From Blastocatellia bacterium (GTDB lineage Bacteria; Acidobacteriota; Blastocatellia; HR10), in assembly GCA_035573895.1 (NCBI GenBank), contig DATLZR010000094.1, forward strand, positions 1-59,348: a stretch of DNA of 59,348 bases, given 5' to 3'. Made by a program: the position numbers and the translations under genes. Below are positions 25,040 to 34,799 of this stretch, piece after piece (position 1 is the first letter of the stretch; each line of letters begins with the position of its first letter). Below the pieces are notes generated by a model that was not told where the DNA came from, did no database searches, and saw only the letters and a program-made list of their open reading frames with translations.

Positions 25040-27748
25040 CTATATCGGTAAACTCAACTGCCGGCGCTCTTCAATGGCCCGCATCGCCTGCTTGGTCAAA
25101 GTGGTCCGCGCCGGAAGCAGTTGCCCAAGCGCAGTAACTTCATCCGACAACCCGCTTTTCTCCCATTCGCGCTCGCTTTCGTAGAGCGCCTGAGCAGCTC
25201 GCCAGAAAGCGTGGTCTTCATCGTGAAAGCCCCCGAGGGCCAGAAAACTCGTCAAGCCCTCCGTTTCGCCGCGCTTCCAGAAAAACAGCGCAAGATGCAG
25301 CACATCAATCAGGGGAAGGGTATGAACTTGCCCGTCTTCGAGCGCCTTCCTTAGCGGGCGTAACGAGTTTTCATCCCGTAGCCTTTCCCAGAACGTGGGG
25401 AGTGTCACCTGGTCTCCCTTGCGGGATACCAAGCGTTGCTCGGTGCTCAGCCGATCCAGTTCGGCTCCGAGCGATTTCGCCAATTTGTTCGCCTCATCAA
25501 AGGAAAGCGTCTGGTCACCGTAAGCCCAGCGATAGAGCACATAAAGGCGCGTGGGAGCATCAACCAGCCCCAGCCCTTGACCCAGGCGTTCCAGAGCATA
25601 GTTGGCTACCAGCGTGCGCACTTCATCGAGGAGCTCTTCCACGCCGACCTCGCGGCCGTCGGGTCTGAGCACCTTGCGGTAACGCCCGAAGACGCCCACG
25701 GCCGGACCGATGGCGGAGATGAAAAAGTCCGCACCGCGAATCCCCGCATCCCAGAACTGCATAAGGCGCTCGCGCACGACTTCTCTCAGCTCGCCTCGCA
25801 CCTCGTGATACCAGCCGGTGGGTGCCTCTGGGGACCTTCGGCGACAGGTCATCAGGATGGTGCTTTGCACCGCGCCTTTGCCCCGTTGATGGGTGGAGGC
25901 TTCCATCTCCGTGTGCACGGGCCAGGAGGCTGTGGGATAAAGCCCCGCATCCAGAAGGCTCTGGATGAGGCGTTCCCAGGCGGCTGTGGAGCGATGGGTG
26001 AACATGACCACGCAGATCCCTTCGGGCTTGAGGACGCGGTAGATCTACTTGAAAGACTGCTGCATGAGCCTCCGGTAATGGGCTTCGGCGATCTGCTCGC
26101 CTCTTTTGCCGCCGCCGAAGCGGGCGGGGTTAACGACCGCTTCCTCGTCCTTTGGCGTAAGTTCCGTCTGGAAAGCCTCAGGGTAAAGATCGCCCACCGC
26201 GCGCCGCAGCCAGACATAGAAGAAGTCGGAAAGATCCGCATAGGGCACATTGTCCGCATAGGGCGGGTCAATAACGACGGCGTCAAAGGTATCGGCGGCA
26301 AAGGTAAGGGAAGTTGCCGATCCCAGATGGGCACTGCCAATTTCAGGGGTGTGGCTTTCGCGTTGACAAACCGTCATAATCCGCTCTAAAGATGCCTGCC
26401 AACTTCCAGAAGCGCCGGCGACAGTATTCGCTTCCGCGTATGACCACTGCATATGCAAGTTGTGTCCAGAGAAGGTGTTCCACATCGTCTCGGCTCGGTT
26501 ATCCCATCCTGACAGGAGGCCGTTGTAGTTCTCCACATTTCCCATCGCAAGCCCCAGATATGTCCCCACCGCCTTCGCGAACTCAGCGTCGCCGGTCTCA
26601 CGCAAGATTTCCTGATGTGCCGCCCGCACCCACTTGCCGAAGGTGCACAGCGCCAAAAGCTGGCGGGGATTGAAAAGTTCGTACCATTTTTGAAATCCAT
26701 AGCCACGGCCACTTACGATATTCGGATTGTGCTGATCCATCGGCTCCTCTGGTACCCAGGATAGACCGAATGCCCAGGGGGAGGGTGTCTGGAGGAGTTT
26801 TTGCAACGCTTCTTCCGCTTTCTGGAAAGCTGCCAGGTCCACATCAGTTGCCAGGCGATAGTTTCGCCCTTGCCCTCTGCCCCGTGTTGTCACCACTGCC
26901 ACCAGGCGATGACCCATCCGTCCGGCTTGCGCTTCCGCCTTCACGTATTTGTCCTTCGCTGCGCTGCCGCAGAGGAGACAGACGGCATTAGCACGCCGCA
27001 CCGTGCCCTCTGATGGGTCAAAGTCGAGCTTACGGTCCTGTACCACGGTGAACTCCACCCGCTTTGCCTGGCGGTCTACGAGGGGCTTTAGCGCCACCCG
27101 CTTGTTGGCTTTGCGGGCCAGCCAGAATTGACGGAAGAGCTGGATTTCCGCGCCGCACGAGGGATTGGGACAGCGAATGGTGCGGGACCAGATGTAGGCG
27201 ATTGGCGTCTCACTGTTGACCTTCGGATAAAACTCCGCCAGTTCCTTCCGCGCCTGCTCCAGCACCCATTCACCCCAGCGCTTCACTGCTTCCACAAGCT
27301 TGTGTCCATAGCGCTGAGGGTATTCGATCGTCGCCTTCAGGATGAGGTAGGCGACAGGGTTATATTCCCCGGCATAGGCTTCACAGCCGAGCCTCAGGGC
27401 CTCCAGGGGAATGGAGCCGCCGCCGGCAAAGGAATCCAGCACCTTCGGCCGGGAATCCGGAAAGCGCTTGCGGACGAGGGCTCGCGCCTGTTCGAGGAGG
27501 TAACGCCCCGCCGAATCGCCGTCATGCACCCCCCACTTGCAGAGGTTCGTAATGAACTCTTGCGTAACGTCATCGCTTTCAGGGAGAAGGGCTCCCAGCA
27601 CGGCAGCGCGGGCGACTACCAGAGGTCGGCGTGCCCACCAGACATGGAGCGTGGAGATATGCCCATGCCTGATAGCTTTCTCGCGTCTCGCCTCTTTGGA
27701 GAGGTACTGAATTGGCAAAGCCGACTCAATCAAAAATCGCTGTTCCAT
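25040..27748 (-). pseudogene. DUF1156 adenine-specific DNA methylase, interrupted by in-frame TAG
   Basis: 902 codons read continuously except for one TAG at 26045-26047. The first part (567 aa) starts PIQYLSKEARREKAIRHGHI and WWARRPLVVARAA, contains the SAM-binding DSFAGGGSIPLEA, zinc-ribbon pairs CPNPSC and CLLC, and the catalytic VIDPPYADNVPYADLSDFFY. The second part resumes directly after the TAG with IYRVLKPEGICVVMFTHRS, the normal continuation of this domain. In the family a Glu (GAG) would be natural at this site, so one base change explains the stop. It is either a decayed gene, a split but functional pair (restart at the GTG near 26011), or an error. Partner of DUF499. Confidence 0.88.
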
Positions 27749-27813
27749 GACTTTTATCCTCCTTTTGCTGATGATTGCGCCCAGCCTAACCCCGTTGGTT
27801 GTGGTTCAAGCCC

Positions 27814-27889
27814 GAGTTATTGACCTCTCAATTATTGACTCGAATTGAATGAGGAAGGTCAATAATTTTCTCAGACGGGTCAATAACTC
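27814..27889. promoter_or_regulatory. nested inverted repeats of TTATTGAC, candidate operator
   Basis: Outer pair GAGTTATTGACC (27814-27825) and GGTCAATAACTC (27878-27889) is a perfect 12-bp inverted repeat. Inner pair TTATTGAC (27832-27839) and GTCAATAA (27858-27865) is a perfect 8-bp one. Four half-sites straddle the stop codon of the AlbA-type gene, 66 bp before the DUF1156 start. Part of the sequence is coding (Ile-Ile-Asp), so chance is possible. Confidence 0.45.
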
Positions 27890-29531
27890 TCTTTCGTAAA
27901 GAATACCGCCTGCCGCGTTTTTCTCCGTGGGGCTTCAACCACCCTAGTGCAACAAGTCGTTGGGCGATTTTTCGAGCCTTAATGAGCGATACTCCAAGAG
28001 CCTGGCGAATGTCCTCGTTTTTGACAAACCCTTTCTTGTGCAAGATCGGTTCCAGCGCCACTAACTCCGGAGGCTTTTCCACAGGCGTTTTGGACGGCTC
28101 CTCCACCACTGCATAGATACGACCTTTCGGCCTGGTGAGGCGAACAATGCCTTTACGCATGAGTTCCTTGATGTCGCGGGCAGCGGTGTAGATGTCTACG
28201 CCCACGAGTTTTTGATAGGCCCTGCTGGTAAATCGGCCGCCGTGCTCATGGGCATAAGCCAGAAGCCGAAGTTGATTACGACTCAGGGCTTGACCTTCAA
28301 ATCGTTTTAGCCATCCTACGGTCTGGGGGCTGAAAATCGGTGTGCTTTGCAGGATGACGACGAATCGGCCGCCCTCCAATCGGAACTCGGGCGGCTGCAG
28401 CCATTCCTGTTGCATTACTTCAAACATGCGGGGAATCCCCTCGCCCAATTCTCGCATGTAGCCGAACTCCGTTAGCACTCTGACGACGCGCGGGTTGCGG
28501 GAGGCATGAACCCGATTCCGTTTGAGTAGCTGTTCCAGTGTGACGGGTTCAACTAACTCTCCCGGGCTCGAAATTTCCATTCGGTCGTCAAAGAGATGGA
28601 CTTCAATTTGTGCGCCCTCGATGCCGTAATCGCGGTGGGCAACGGCGTTGACGATGGCTTCCTGCCATGCGAATTCGGGATAGGCTAACCTTTCCTCAAA
28701 GAATAGGTCCACGAGATGTTGACGCTCGGGTATGTGCTGACGGATTTGTGCGTGAGCATTTTCAATGAGGCGAACGAGCGGCATTCCCTCTATCCGAAAG
28801 CGCTTCTCAATGTTCAACTCGGCGCCCGTTCGTCTTTCGGTGCCTCGCCAGCGAATAAATTCGATCCCACAGCGAGGGTGCCAGCGAGAAGGGTCTTTCC
28901 CGAACAGGAGCAAAGCAGCCAATGTCAAGCGAAGTTGCCCATTAACCCTTTCAGCCAGCCGGTAGTGAACAAGGGTATCCTCAGGTGACAGGTTCACCTT
29001 CCCTCGCTGTGCCAGCTCCTCCACTAAGGGAAGGTCTAGATCGTTAAGAGTGGCATTCGCAACAAATTGGATTTCTCTTGCTCGCTGTAAGCGAGAAGCT
29101 TTCATTGCATCTATGTCCTTTGCTGAGAACGGCAGATTCTGCGCCCCTATCCGGAGCAGGTAGCGGCCGTCGGTCAGTTGGTGCACCTGAGCGCTCCAAT
29201 CGGTCTCAAAGACCCAGACCCGTTGACCCTCTAAGGTAATTTCTCTTGGGCAGAACGATAGGCGTGGTTGGATCAAGCCCCTCACTTGCTGCGATGCCGT
29301 GGAAAGATCGTACCGCGAAGGGACTCCTGCGTCGGTTCCATCGTCCTCCAAGCCGAGGACGACCGTGCCGCCATCAGCATTGGCCATGGCAACCAGAGTC
29401 TCGGCGACATCTCGCAAAGAATCTTTGAATGAGCGGGGTTTGAGCTGTCCAGTAGAGCGGTCATAGCAACTCTTGCGCTCTAAAAATTGACCTTCGGGTT
29501 GCTCCCTTAGCCAATCCCATCTGCTGGACAT
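27828..29531 (-). CDS. AlbA_2/Schlafen-type ATP-binding protein with winged-helix domain
   Basis: 567 aa. The N-terminus carries the AlbA_2 (Schlafen-like) domain: EGQFLERKSCYD, AETLVAMANADGGTVVLGLED (about residues 45-65), and YLLRIGAQNLPFS. The middle contains an HATPase_c_4 type region, WQEAIVNAVAHRDYGIEGAQIEV, followed by MELGEGIPRMF-like sequence (MRELGEGIPRMFEVM). The C-terminus has winged-helix stretches (TAARDIKELMRKGIVRL; RQALGVSLIKARKIAQRLVALGWL), so DNA binding is likely. Relatives act as regulators or RNases in stress and defence settings. The ATG lies three bases after the SNF2 gene's stop, showing tight coupling. Palindromic repeats at its 3' end might be its own operator; that is inference. 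Confidence 0.88.
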   Translation of the reverse strand: MSSRWDWLREQPEGQFLERKSCYDRSTGQLKPRSFKDSLRDVAETLVAMANADGGTVVLGLEDDGTDAGVPSRYDLSTASQQVRGLIQPRLSFCPREITLEGQRVWVFETDWSAQVHQLTDGRYLLRIGAQNLPFSAKDIDAMKASRLQRAREIQFVANATLNDLDLPLVEELAQRGKVNLSPEDTLVHYRLAERVNGQLRLTLAALLLFGKDPSRWHPRCGIEFIRWRGTERRTGAELNIEKRFRIEGMPLVRLIENAHAQIRQHIPERQHLVDLFFEERLAYPEFAWQEAIVNAVAHRDYGIEGAQIEVHLFDDRMEISSPGELVEPVTLEQLLKRNRVHASRNPRVVRVLTEFGYMRELGEGIPRMFEVMQQEWLQPPEFRLEGGRFVVILQSTPIFSPQTVGWLKRFEGQALSRNQLRLLAYAHEHGGRFTSRAYQKLVGVDIYTAARDIKELMRKGIVRLTRPKGRIYAVVEEPSKTPVEKPPELVALEPILHKKGFVKNEDIRQALGVSLIKARKIAQRLVALGWLKPHGEKRGRRYSLRKRVIDPSEKIIDLPHSIRVNN

Positions 29532-29534
29532 CGG

Positions 29535-32500
29535 CTACTCCGTCCCCTTCCATTGTTCAATGACAACCTTAATGACATTTACGACGGGTTGAGCACTCAG
29601 GCGAGTTGGGTTCTGAACGGCGTGTAATTTGGGTTCGGTCAGAGCGTTTTCCACGACGTAGAGCCAGTATGAATTGCCAAGGCGCTGCGCCATCTGCCAC
29701 TCGTGGGCTGTCAATTCTACAGGTCCTGTTTCGCTAAAGGCTTTGACCTCTATGTAGCGGATTTCTTCAGTTCCGACAGACAAAATATCATATCCCAAAA
29801 ACTTCTCGGAAACATCTTGGGGTTCCCGTCCATGCTCCCGTTCGTAACGCATTGCTTCGGCCATGCCGGCCTGCTCCACCTGCCGCTTGAGGTCTTCAGG
29901 TTCCGGAGGCGGTCCGGGAAGTTCCACGATTTGTTTGGGCACGATGAGAGCAACGGCAACCAGTTCCGGTTCTAAGAGCATAAGGGTTCGCTCTTTCTCC
30001 AGGGCCTTCAAGCGTTCTCCTCTTTCACGGACCAGCGCTTTGAGGTTCTCTTCCTCTTGGTGAATGGCGATACGCATATCCTCGCCCGCCTCGGCTCGTC
30101 GGTGGTATTCAAAGAGTTTCGCGTTGGATTCGGAAATCAATTGATCAAAGGAATGCTCCAACCACCTCCTTTTGATTTGGCACTCACGGTCGCGGCGGGC
30201 CTGGGCTTCGTCCTGCAGTTCCCCTATCTGCTGGGTCACGTACTGCTGGACGATCCTCTGGACGGCCTCCAGGTTATCCACGGTTTCTGGGGGAGGCGAC
30301 CAGCCGTCAGGGACAGCCCGTAGCTCCCATAGCATTCGGGGGTCCACCTCACGGACTTCTTTGGAATGTCGGTCATAGAAGAGGGCCAATAGTCTTTCAA
30401 TGACAGGTTTCCCATGGCCGTCCTGGACCCGCCCTCGAAAGAGCCAGAGTTGACCATCACGTCCCTTTTCATCGGTGAGCACCCCCTTCACGGGGAGGGA
30501 CGATTTGTTCAGAAAATGCTCGCAGAGGGCTTCGAAGAGTGGATGTCCTGGTGCGAAGAACTCTGCGTTGCCCTCTCGTGCCTTAGAGCGTTCAAAGGCA
30601 ACCCTCAGACCTCGCGCGTAGCTTTCCCCTTGCAGGTGATGCTGGCGCACAAATTCGCGAGGGACGCTTATGTGAAAGATACCGTCTTTCTTCCGATCGG
30701 GGTCCAGGCGCCCACCGACGATGCTCACCGCTAACTGAGTGAACCGCTGAACGTCCCAAGGCACCAGGCGCCTCAGTCGGGAGTCCTGGTCGTCCCGGAG
30801 CACAGCCGATCGGTCAATGTGATGTCCCGCCAGGGCATTTTCCTCCAAGGCCCGGCGGAACTCTTCTAACCGCTTTTCCACATCTATGTCAGTTACCCGC
30901 TCAATTTCACCAGTCCTCTCCTCCACGATGGCTCGCATAATCATCTCTTCCAGTCGCACACCCTCCAGGAGCATTCCGATGACGTCGTATACGGTATCAC
31001 CCAGGCGCTGGCGCATCAGCTCCAGCTTCTGCAGTAGGCGTTGTAAGACCGTCCCCTCACGGGTCTCCGGGTAGAGCAGGTTAAAGACAAAGCACTCACG
31101 GGTCTGTCCGTAGCGGTGGATCCGTCCCATCCGTTGTTCCAGTCGGTTGGGGTTCCAGGGCAAGTCAAAGTTGACCATAAGGCGACAGAACTGGAGGTTG
31201 ATACCCTCGCCGGCGGCATCTGTGGCCACCATGACCTGGACCCGATCGCGGAAGAACCGCTCCTGCTCCACGCGGGCTTGCAAGTTCATATCCCCGTGGA
31301 TCACGGCCACAGGGAATCCCCACTCCTGCTCGAATTTGCGCTTGAGGCCATTTAAGGTGTCTTTGAACTCAGTGAAGACGAGGAGCTTTTCTTCCGGATT
31401 ATGGCGCAAGTGCTCCTCGACCACGCGGCGGAGTTCCTGGACCTTCGCCTCTTCGCCAGCCTTCTCCGCCTGGATGGCCAATTGAATGAGATCATCCAGT
31501 TCCCCGATTTCTTCCCGGAGTTCCTCCGGTGTCTCAGCGGCGGTCACGCCCTCGAGGCGTTCCTGAAGGCTCTCCCATTCGGCATCTGTCAGATCGGCCA
31601 GCTCAGCCAAGTTTTCCTCGTCTAACGCCGGCAGGGCTATTTCTTCAGCCAATCGCCTCTCCCACTCCCTCAAGAGGTTCTGCAATTTGGTGCGCCGACG
31701 GTGTAGCGACTCTCGGATGGCTGCAAGGCTTGATGAAAGCCTGCGTTGCAAGACCGTTAAGGCCAGGGCAACATTGCGACTTCGGCGGTCCGTTTTACCC
31801 GATACGGTCCTATACCAGCGCCGCACGTAAGCCGTGACACTTTCGTAAAGTTCTCGCTCGGCTGCTGTCAGGGTGATACTCAGTGTGCAGACCTCACGTT
31901 TCTTGAAGATTTTGCTCCCGTCCAGGTAAGTCACCTGCTCCTTGGACCGGCGCAGCACAAAGGGCAACCCATTCCCCTCTCGGGCTGCTTCCTTGAGTTG
32001 GGTTTCATTAAAGAAAAGCCGGGGTTCTAAGAGTTCTAACAGCAAAAAGTAAGCTGAATCATCGCCTTTATGAGGAGTAGCTGTCAAAAAGAGAACGTTT
32101 GTCGTCCGTGGGGCAAGGGCTTCGCCTAACAGGTAGCGTTGACTCTTGGCGATTTTACGACCGTAGCGGGTCGCCGAGAGTTTGTGCGCTTCATCAACGA
32201 TTAATAGATCCCATTGGCGCCGAGTGAGCACGTCCATAATCTCGCTCTTCTTAGCGAAGTCCATCGAGGTTATCAATTGAGGATTACGCTGGAAAAACTC
32301 GTCCGAATAGATATTGGAGAACACCCCTCGATCCAGGATCGTGAAGTCTTCTCGGAACCAATCCCCCAGTTCGCGGCGCCACTGGTCCTGCAGGTGAGCG
32401 GGGACGACAATCAAGACCCGTTGTGCCAGACCTCGCGCCTTCAACTCCTTAAGCACCAGCCCCGCCACAACGGTCTTACCCAGGCCGGGGTCATCTGCCA

Positions 32501-32888
32501 GCAAGAAGCGGATCCGGGAGCTTGGAAGGATATACCGATAGACAGCATCCACCTGATGGGGCAAAAGGTCCACCTGGGTCACGCTCACTGCATAATGGGG
32601 ATCGAAGGTGTAGGCCAAGCGCATACGCAGGGCCTCAGCATAGAGTAAGAAGGGGTCACGCGGCAAGAAGTCGGCTCGTAGAAAATCTTCTTTGAGCGTG
32701 GGCAACCGCTTTACTCGTTGGGCGAGTTCTTCAAGCGTGAGGACGAAGGTTTGCGCCTGTCGGCTCTGGCTGGAGATGACCCCAAGGGTGATCCGATCCG
32801 TGGAAGGTTCGGCTCTATAGACCTCGAAAACTTCCGGGTACGGCTCCAGGCGAATTCGCTCACCAGGTTTCGGTAGATCGTGGTTCAT
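29535..32888 (-). CDS. SNF2-family helicase with C-terminal DUF3883 (nuclease-like) domain
   Basis: 1117 aa, ATG with AAGG five bases upstream. Helicase core: FLLADDPGLGKTVVAGL (Walker A, here with Asp for the usual Glu-Met), LLIVDEAHKLSATRYG (DEAH), FLTATPHKGDD, then the second lobe VFTEFKDTL, AGEGINLQFC and RLEQRMGRIHRYGQ (motif VI). A long Glu/Arg coiled-coil follows (about residues 850-970). The end, LGYDILSVGTEEIRYIEVKA, fits DUF3883, a restriction-endonuclease-like fold with E-V-K. Such proteins occur with methylases in phage-defence loci (DISARM-like DrmD proteins are also SNF2 type). It is the first intact gene of the minus-strand block and starts 30 bp after a truncated Mod gene. Confidence 0.9.
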   Translation of the reverse strand: MNHDLPKPGERIRLEPYPEVFEVYRAEPSTDRITLGVISSQSRQAQTFVLTLEELAQRVKRLPTLKEDFLRADFLPRDPFLLYAEALRMRLAYTFDPHYAVSVTQVDLLPHQVDAVYRYILPSSRIRFLLADDPGLGKTVVAGLVLKELKARGLAQRVLIVVPAHLQDQWRRELGDWFREDFTILDRGVFSNIYSDEFFQRNPQLITSMDFAKKSEIMDVLTRRQWDLLIVDEAHKLSATRYGRKIAKSQRYLLGEALAPRTTNVLFLTATPHKGDDSAYFLLLELLEPRLFFNETQLKEAAREGNGLPFVLRRSKEQVTYLDGSKIFKKREVCTLSITLTAAERELYESVTAYVRRWYRTVSGKTDRRSRNVALALTVLQRRLSSSLAAIRESLHRRRTKLQNLLREWERRLAEEIALPALDEENLAELADLTDAEWESLQERLEGVTAAETPEELREEIGELDDLIQLAIQAEKAGEEAKVQELRRVVEEHLRHNPEEKLLVFTEFKDTLNGLKRKFEQEWGFPVAVIHGDMNLQARVEQERFFRDRVQVMVATDAAGEGINLQFCRLMVNFDLPWNPNRLEQRMGRIHRYGQTRECFVFNLLYPETREGTVLQRLLQKLELMRQRLGDTVYDVIGMLLEGVRLEEMIMRAIVEERTGEIERVTDIDVEKRLEEFRRALEENALAGHHIDRSAVLRDDQDSRLRRLVPWDVQRFTQLAVSIVGGRLDPDRKKDGIFHISVPREFVRQHHLQGESYARGLRVAFERSKAREGNAEFFAPGHPLFEALCEHFLNKSSLPVKGVLTDEKGRDGQLWLFRGRVQDGHGKPVIERLLALFYDRHSKEVREVDPRMLWELRAVPDGWSPPPETVDNLEAVQRIVQQYVTQQIGELQDEAQARRDRECQIKRRWLEHSFDQLISESNAKLFEYHRRAEAGEDMRIAIHQEEENLKALVRERGERLKALEKERTLMLLEPELVAVALIVPKQIVELPGPPPEPEDLKRQVEQAGMAEAMRYEREHGREPQDVSEKFLGYDILSVGTEEIRYIEVKAFSETGPVELTAHEWQMAQRLGNSYWLYVVENALTEPKLHAVQNPTRLSAQPVVNVIKVVIEQWKGTE

Positions 32889-32917
32889 CAGACCTTCCTA
32901 ATTCTTTTTCTTTGTGT

Positions 32918-33433
32918 TTAGTAATCGTACCAGATTTTTCGGCCGAGGTTCGCAAGTGAAGGAATCTTCTGATTTTGGACTTTGATTTGCTCTGGGTCGT
33001 GGGGTTTGTCCTTCACGTCGCCGCGGTCAGTGCCCAGTTGGAAGTTAGAGGCATATTTGATGCTGTAGGGCGGATTAATGTAAATCATCTGCACTTTGTC
33101 CGTCAGATCCCCTTTGACAAGGAGCGAGTTGATCACGGTGGGCGAATCGCCCAGAAGCCGGTTCGCCCGGCCAAGCTCGCGTTGATAGAATTCCACCAGC
33201 TTACCGGCGGACAAAGGCGTTTCGTCAAAAAGGTTGAGCTTTAGTGGCTCGGGACCGCGTTTGGTGTAGAGAGTTGCCTGTGTGGGAGCGGGTGCGCATT
33301 GCGAGCCCAACGGCCGTCTGGCGTTCGGGTACTTCTGCAACAGCGCATGAGGAATGACCACCGAGCCTCGTCCTTCAGCCGGGTCCTTCTCGCGCCCGTT
33401 TCGCTTCACGTTCTCTCGAAGCCTCTCTTTCAT
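32918..33433 (-). pseudogene. N-terminal remnant of a Mod-type DNA methyltransferase
   Basis: Read from ATG 33433 it gives about 171 aa: a variable N-terminus, LVEFYQRELGRANRLLGDS, then KVQMIYINPPYSIKYASNFQ and DVKDKPHDPEQIKVQ, after which homology ends and a stop follows. The NPPY block equals motif IV (usually DPPY) of N6-adenine/N4-cytosine methyltransferases that pair with Res of the type at 17419. A full protein needs about 700 more residues. The open frame continues upstream to 33826 but that part looks non-coding. It is cut off just before the SNF2 gene. Confidence 0.75.
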
Positions 33434-33671
33434 GGTGAGTGATAGGACAGCGACCCGTTGCTCCCGATCCTTTCCGCCACGAATTGTAATTGGAGTCACC
33501 CCAAAGTCAATAACTTTGATCCCCAAACACAAACATCCGTCAGACCGGTCAACGGAATCTCCCTCGAACGGCTTTGACCCCTGCGCGTTCCGTACCCGAT
33601 CTTTCAGTCGGTCAGGTGAGTTTTCGAAATGCCCACATTCCCTCCTTAAAGAACTCCTTGATCCGGTCCAG

Positions 33672-33777
33672 GGTCGAACAACGTGATTGCAGGGTCTTTG
33701 CCGGGACATACCGGGACTCGCTGACCCTCCCACGTCGGATCGAACGACGCGTTTCCAAGGTGTTCGCCGGGGTATCT
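33672..33777. repeat. pair of imperfect 40-bp direct repeats
   Basis: 33672-33711 and 33738-33777 match at about 29 of 40 positions, sharing TCGAAC.ACG and GCCGGG, with a 66-bp period. They lie upstream of the Mod remnant and the STAS gene. Function unknown. Confidence 0.5.
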
Positions 33778-33880
33778 CTGTGCGCGACGAAGTGTCATGG
33801 GCAAACATCTTCACGGCGCGACTCATTATGGGACGGGATGATCATATCCGATTTCCTCAGGAATGGCCTGGTTGGCTTCA

Positions 33881-33910
33881 TTGACTTCGGCCTTTGCGGT
33901 CGCCTATAAT
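33881..33910 (+). promoter_or_regulatory. promoter for STAS gene
   Basis: TTGACT (33881-33886), 18-bp spacer, perfect TATAAT (33905-33910). The STAS ATG follows at 33983 after a GAGGAGG site. Confidence 0.6.
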
Positions 33911-33982
33911 GCGGCCTGTTTTCATCCGTAGGGATCGCAGGTAGGAAAAGCAATGAAAGCATCGAGGAGGAAACCGTAAGAT

Positions 33983-34324
33983 ATGACCATCAAGGAACGA
34001 CGAGTCAATGATGTTGTGATTCTGGATATCGAGGGGAAGATTCTACTTGGCGAAGGCGACGTCCAGCTTCGGGAAGCAATTCAGCGGCTGTTACAGTCCG
34101 GGGCGAAGAAGATCCTCCTGAATCTGGCCGATGTGCCCTACATTGACAGTGCGGGATTGGGCGAGATCGTTCGATGCTATACGACGACCCGACGTGAAGG
34201 GGGAGAATTGAAGCTTCTGAATCTCACCAGCCGTATCCGGGATCTGCTCACGATTACGAAACTGATCACCGTCTTTGAGAGTTTCGATACCGAGGAAGCC
34301 GCGCTGAAGAGCTTCGCCAGCTAA
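33983..34324 (+). CDS. STAS-domain anti-sigma factor antagonist (SpoIIAA/RsbV-like)
   Basis: 113 aa, a stand-alone STAS domain of standard length. The phosphorylation loop YIDSAGLGEIVR contains the expected Ser56. The start VNDVVILDIEGKILLGEGD and the ending LKLLNLTSRIRDLLTITKL match anti-anti-sigma factors. When its serine is unphosphorylated, such a protein binds an anti-sigma kinase and frees a sigma factor. No RsbW-type kinase or phosphatase gene lies beside it here, so its partner must be elsewhere. It is expressed from its own promoter, divergent from the defence island. Confidence 0.92.
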   Translation: MTIKERRVNDVVILDIEGKILLGEGDVQLREAIQRLLQSGAKKILLNLADVPYIDSAGLGEIVRCYTTTRREGGELKLLNLTSRIRDLLTITKLITVFESFDTEEAALKSFAS

Positions 34325-34360
34325 GCTCCTGTTTTCACCCGTCGGAGCGGGCGGCGTATC

Positions 34361-34795
34361 CTATCGTCCCGAAAGGATTCGCCACCGCTGCCGATCCATC
34401 GCTGTGGGAAGGGAAATTCGGCTAGCCCCTGCGAGTTTGGCCTCATCGAAAGCGGCAATCATTGCTTCGAATGGAGCTTCGGGTTCTGTATCAATGATCA
34501 CGGGAGTGTTTTTGTTCTGTTCGATCCGGGCCTTGATGGCCGGCCCGAGATCCTCGATGCGAATCGGTTGGTCGTTCAAACGATAGTCCGATGGACCCAG
34601 TACCCGGATGTAAAGCGCTTCTTCGGGCCGTACATTCACGATCAGGTTCGGGTCTTCCGGGGGCAATCCGAAATTTATTCCCTTGATGGCAGCAAAGGCC
34701 GCCGTCAGCATGAAGAAGATGATGAGCAGGAAGGCGATGTCGGCCATCGAGGCCGTGGGAATTTCGGCATTGACTTTTCGTCGAGGAACTTTCAT
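34361..34795 (-). CDS. exbD: ExbD/TolR family protein (second copy)
   Basis: 144 aa, ATG with AAGGA seven bases upstream. One transmembrane helix near the N-terminus, ASMADIAFLLIIFFMLTAAFA, carries the essential membrane Asp in SMADIAF. The remaining periplasmic domain resembles ExbD (PVIIDTEPEAPFEAMIAAFDEAKLAG). It works with ExbB to feed proton-motive force to TonB or Tol. It starts 4 bp after the upstream ExbD copy. Two ExbD paralogues behind one ExbB is a common arrangement in Acidobacteriota and Bacteroidota. Confidence 0.92.
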   Translation of the reverse strand: MKVPRRKVNAEIPTASMADIAFLLIIFFMLTAAFAAIKGINFGLPPEDPNLIVNVRPEEALYIRVLGPSDYRLNDQPIRIEDLGPAIKARIEQNKNTPVIIDTEPEAPFEAMIAAFDEAKLAGASRISLPTAMDRQRWRILSGR

Positions 34796-34799
34796 CGTC

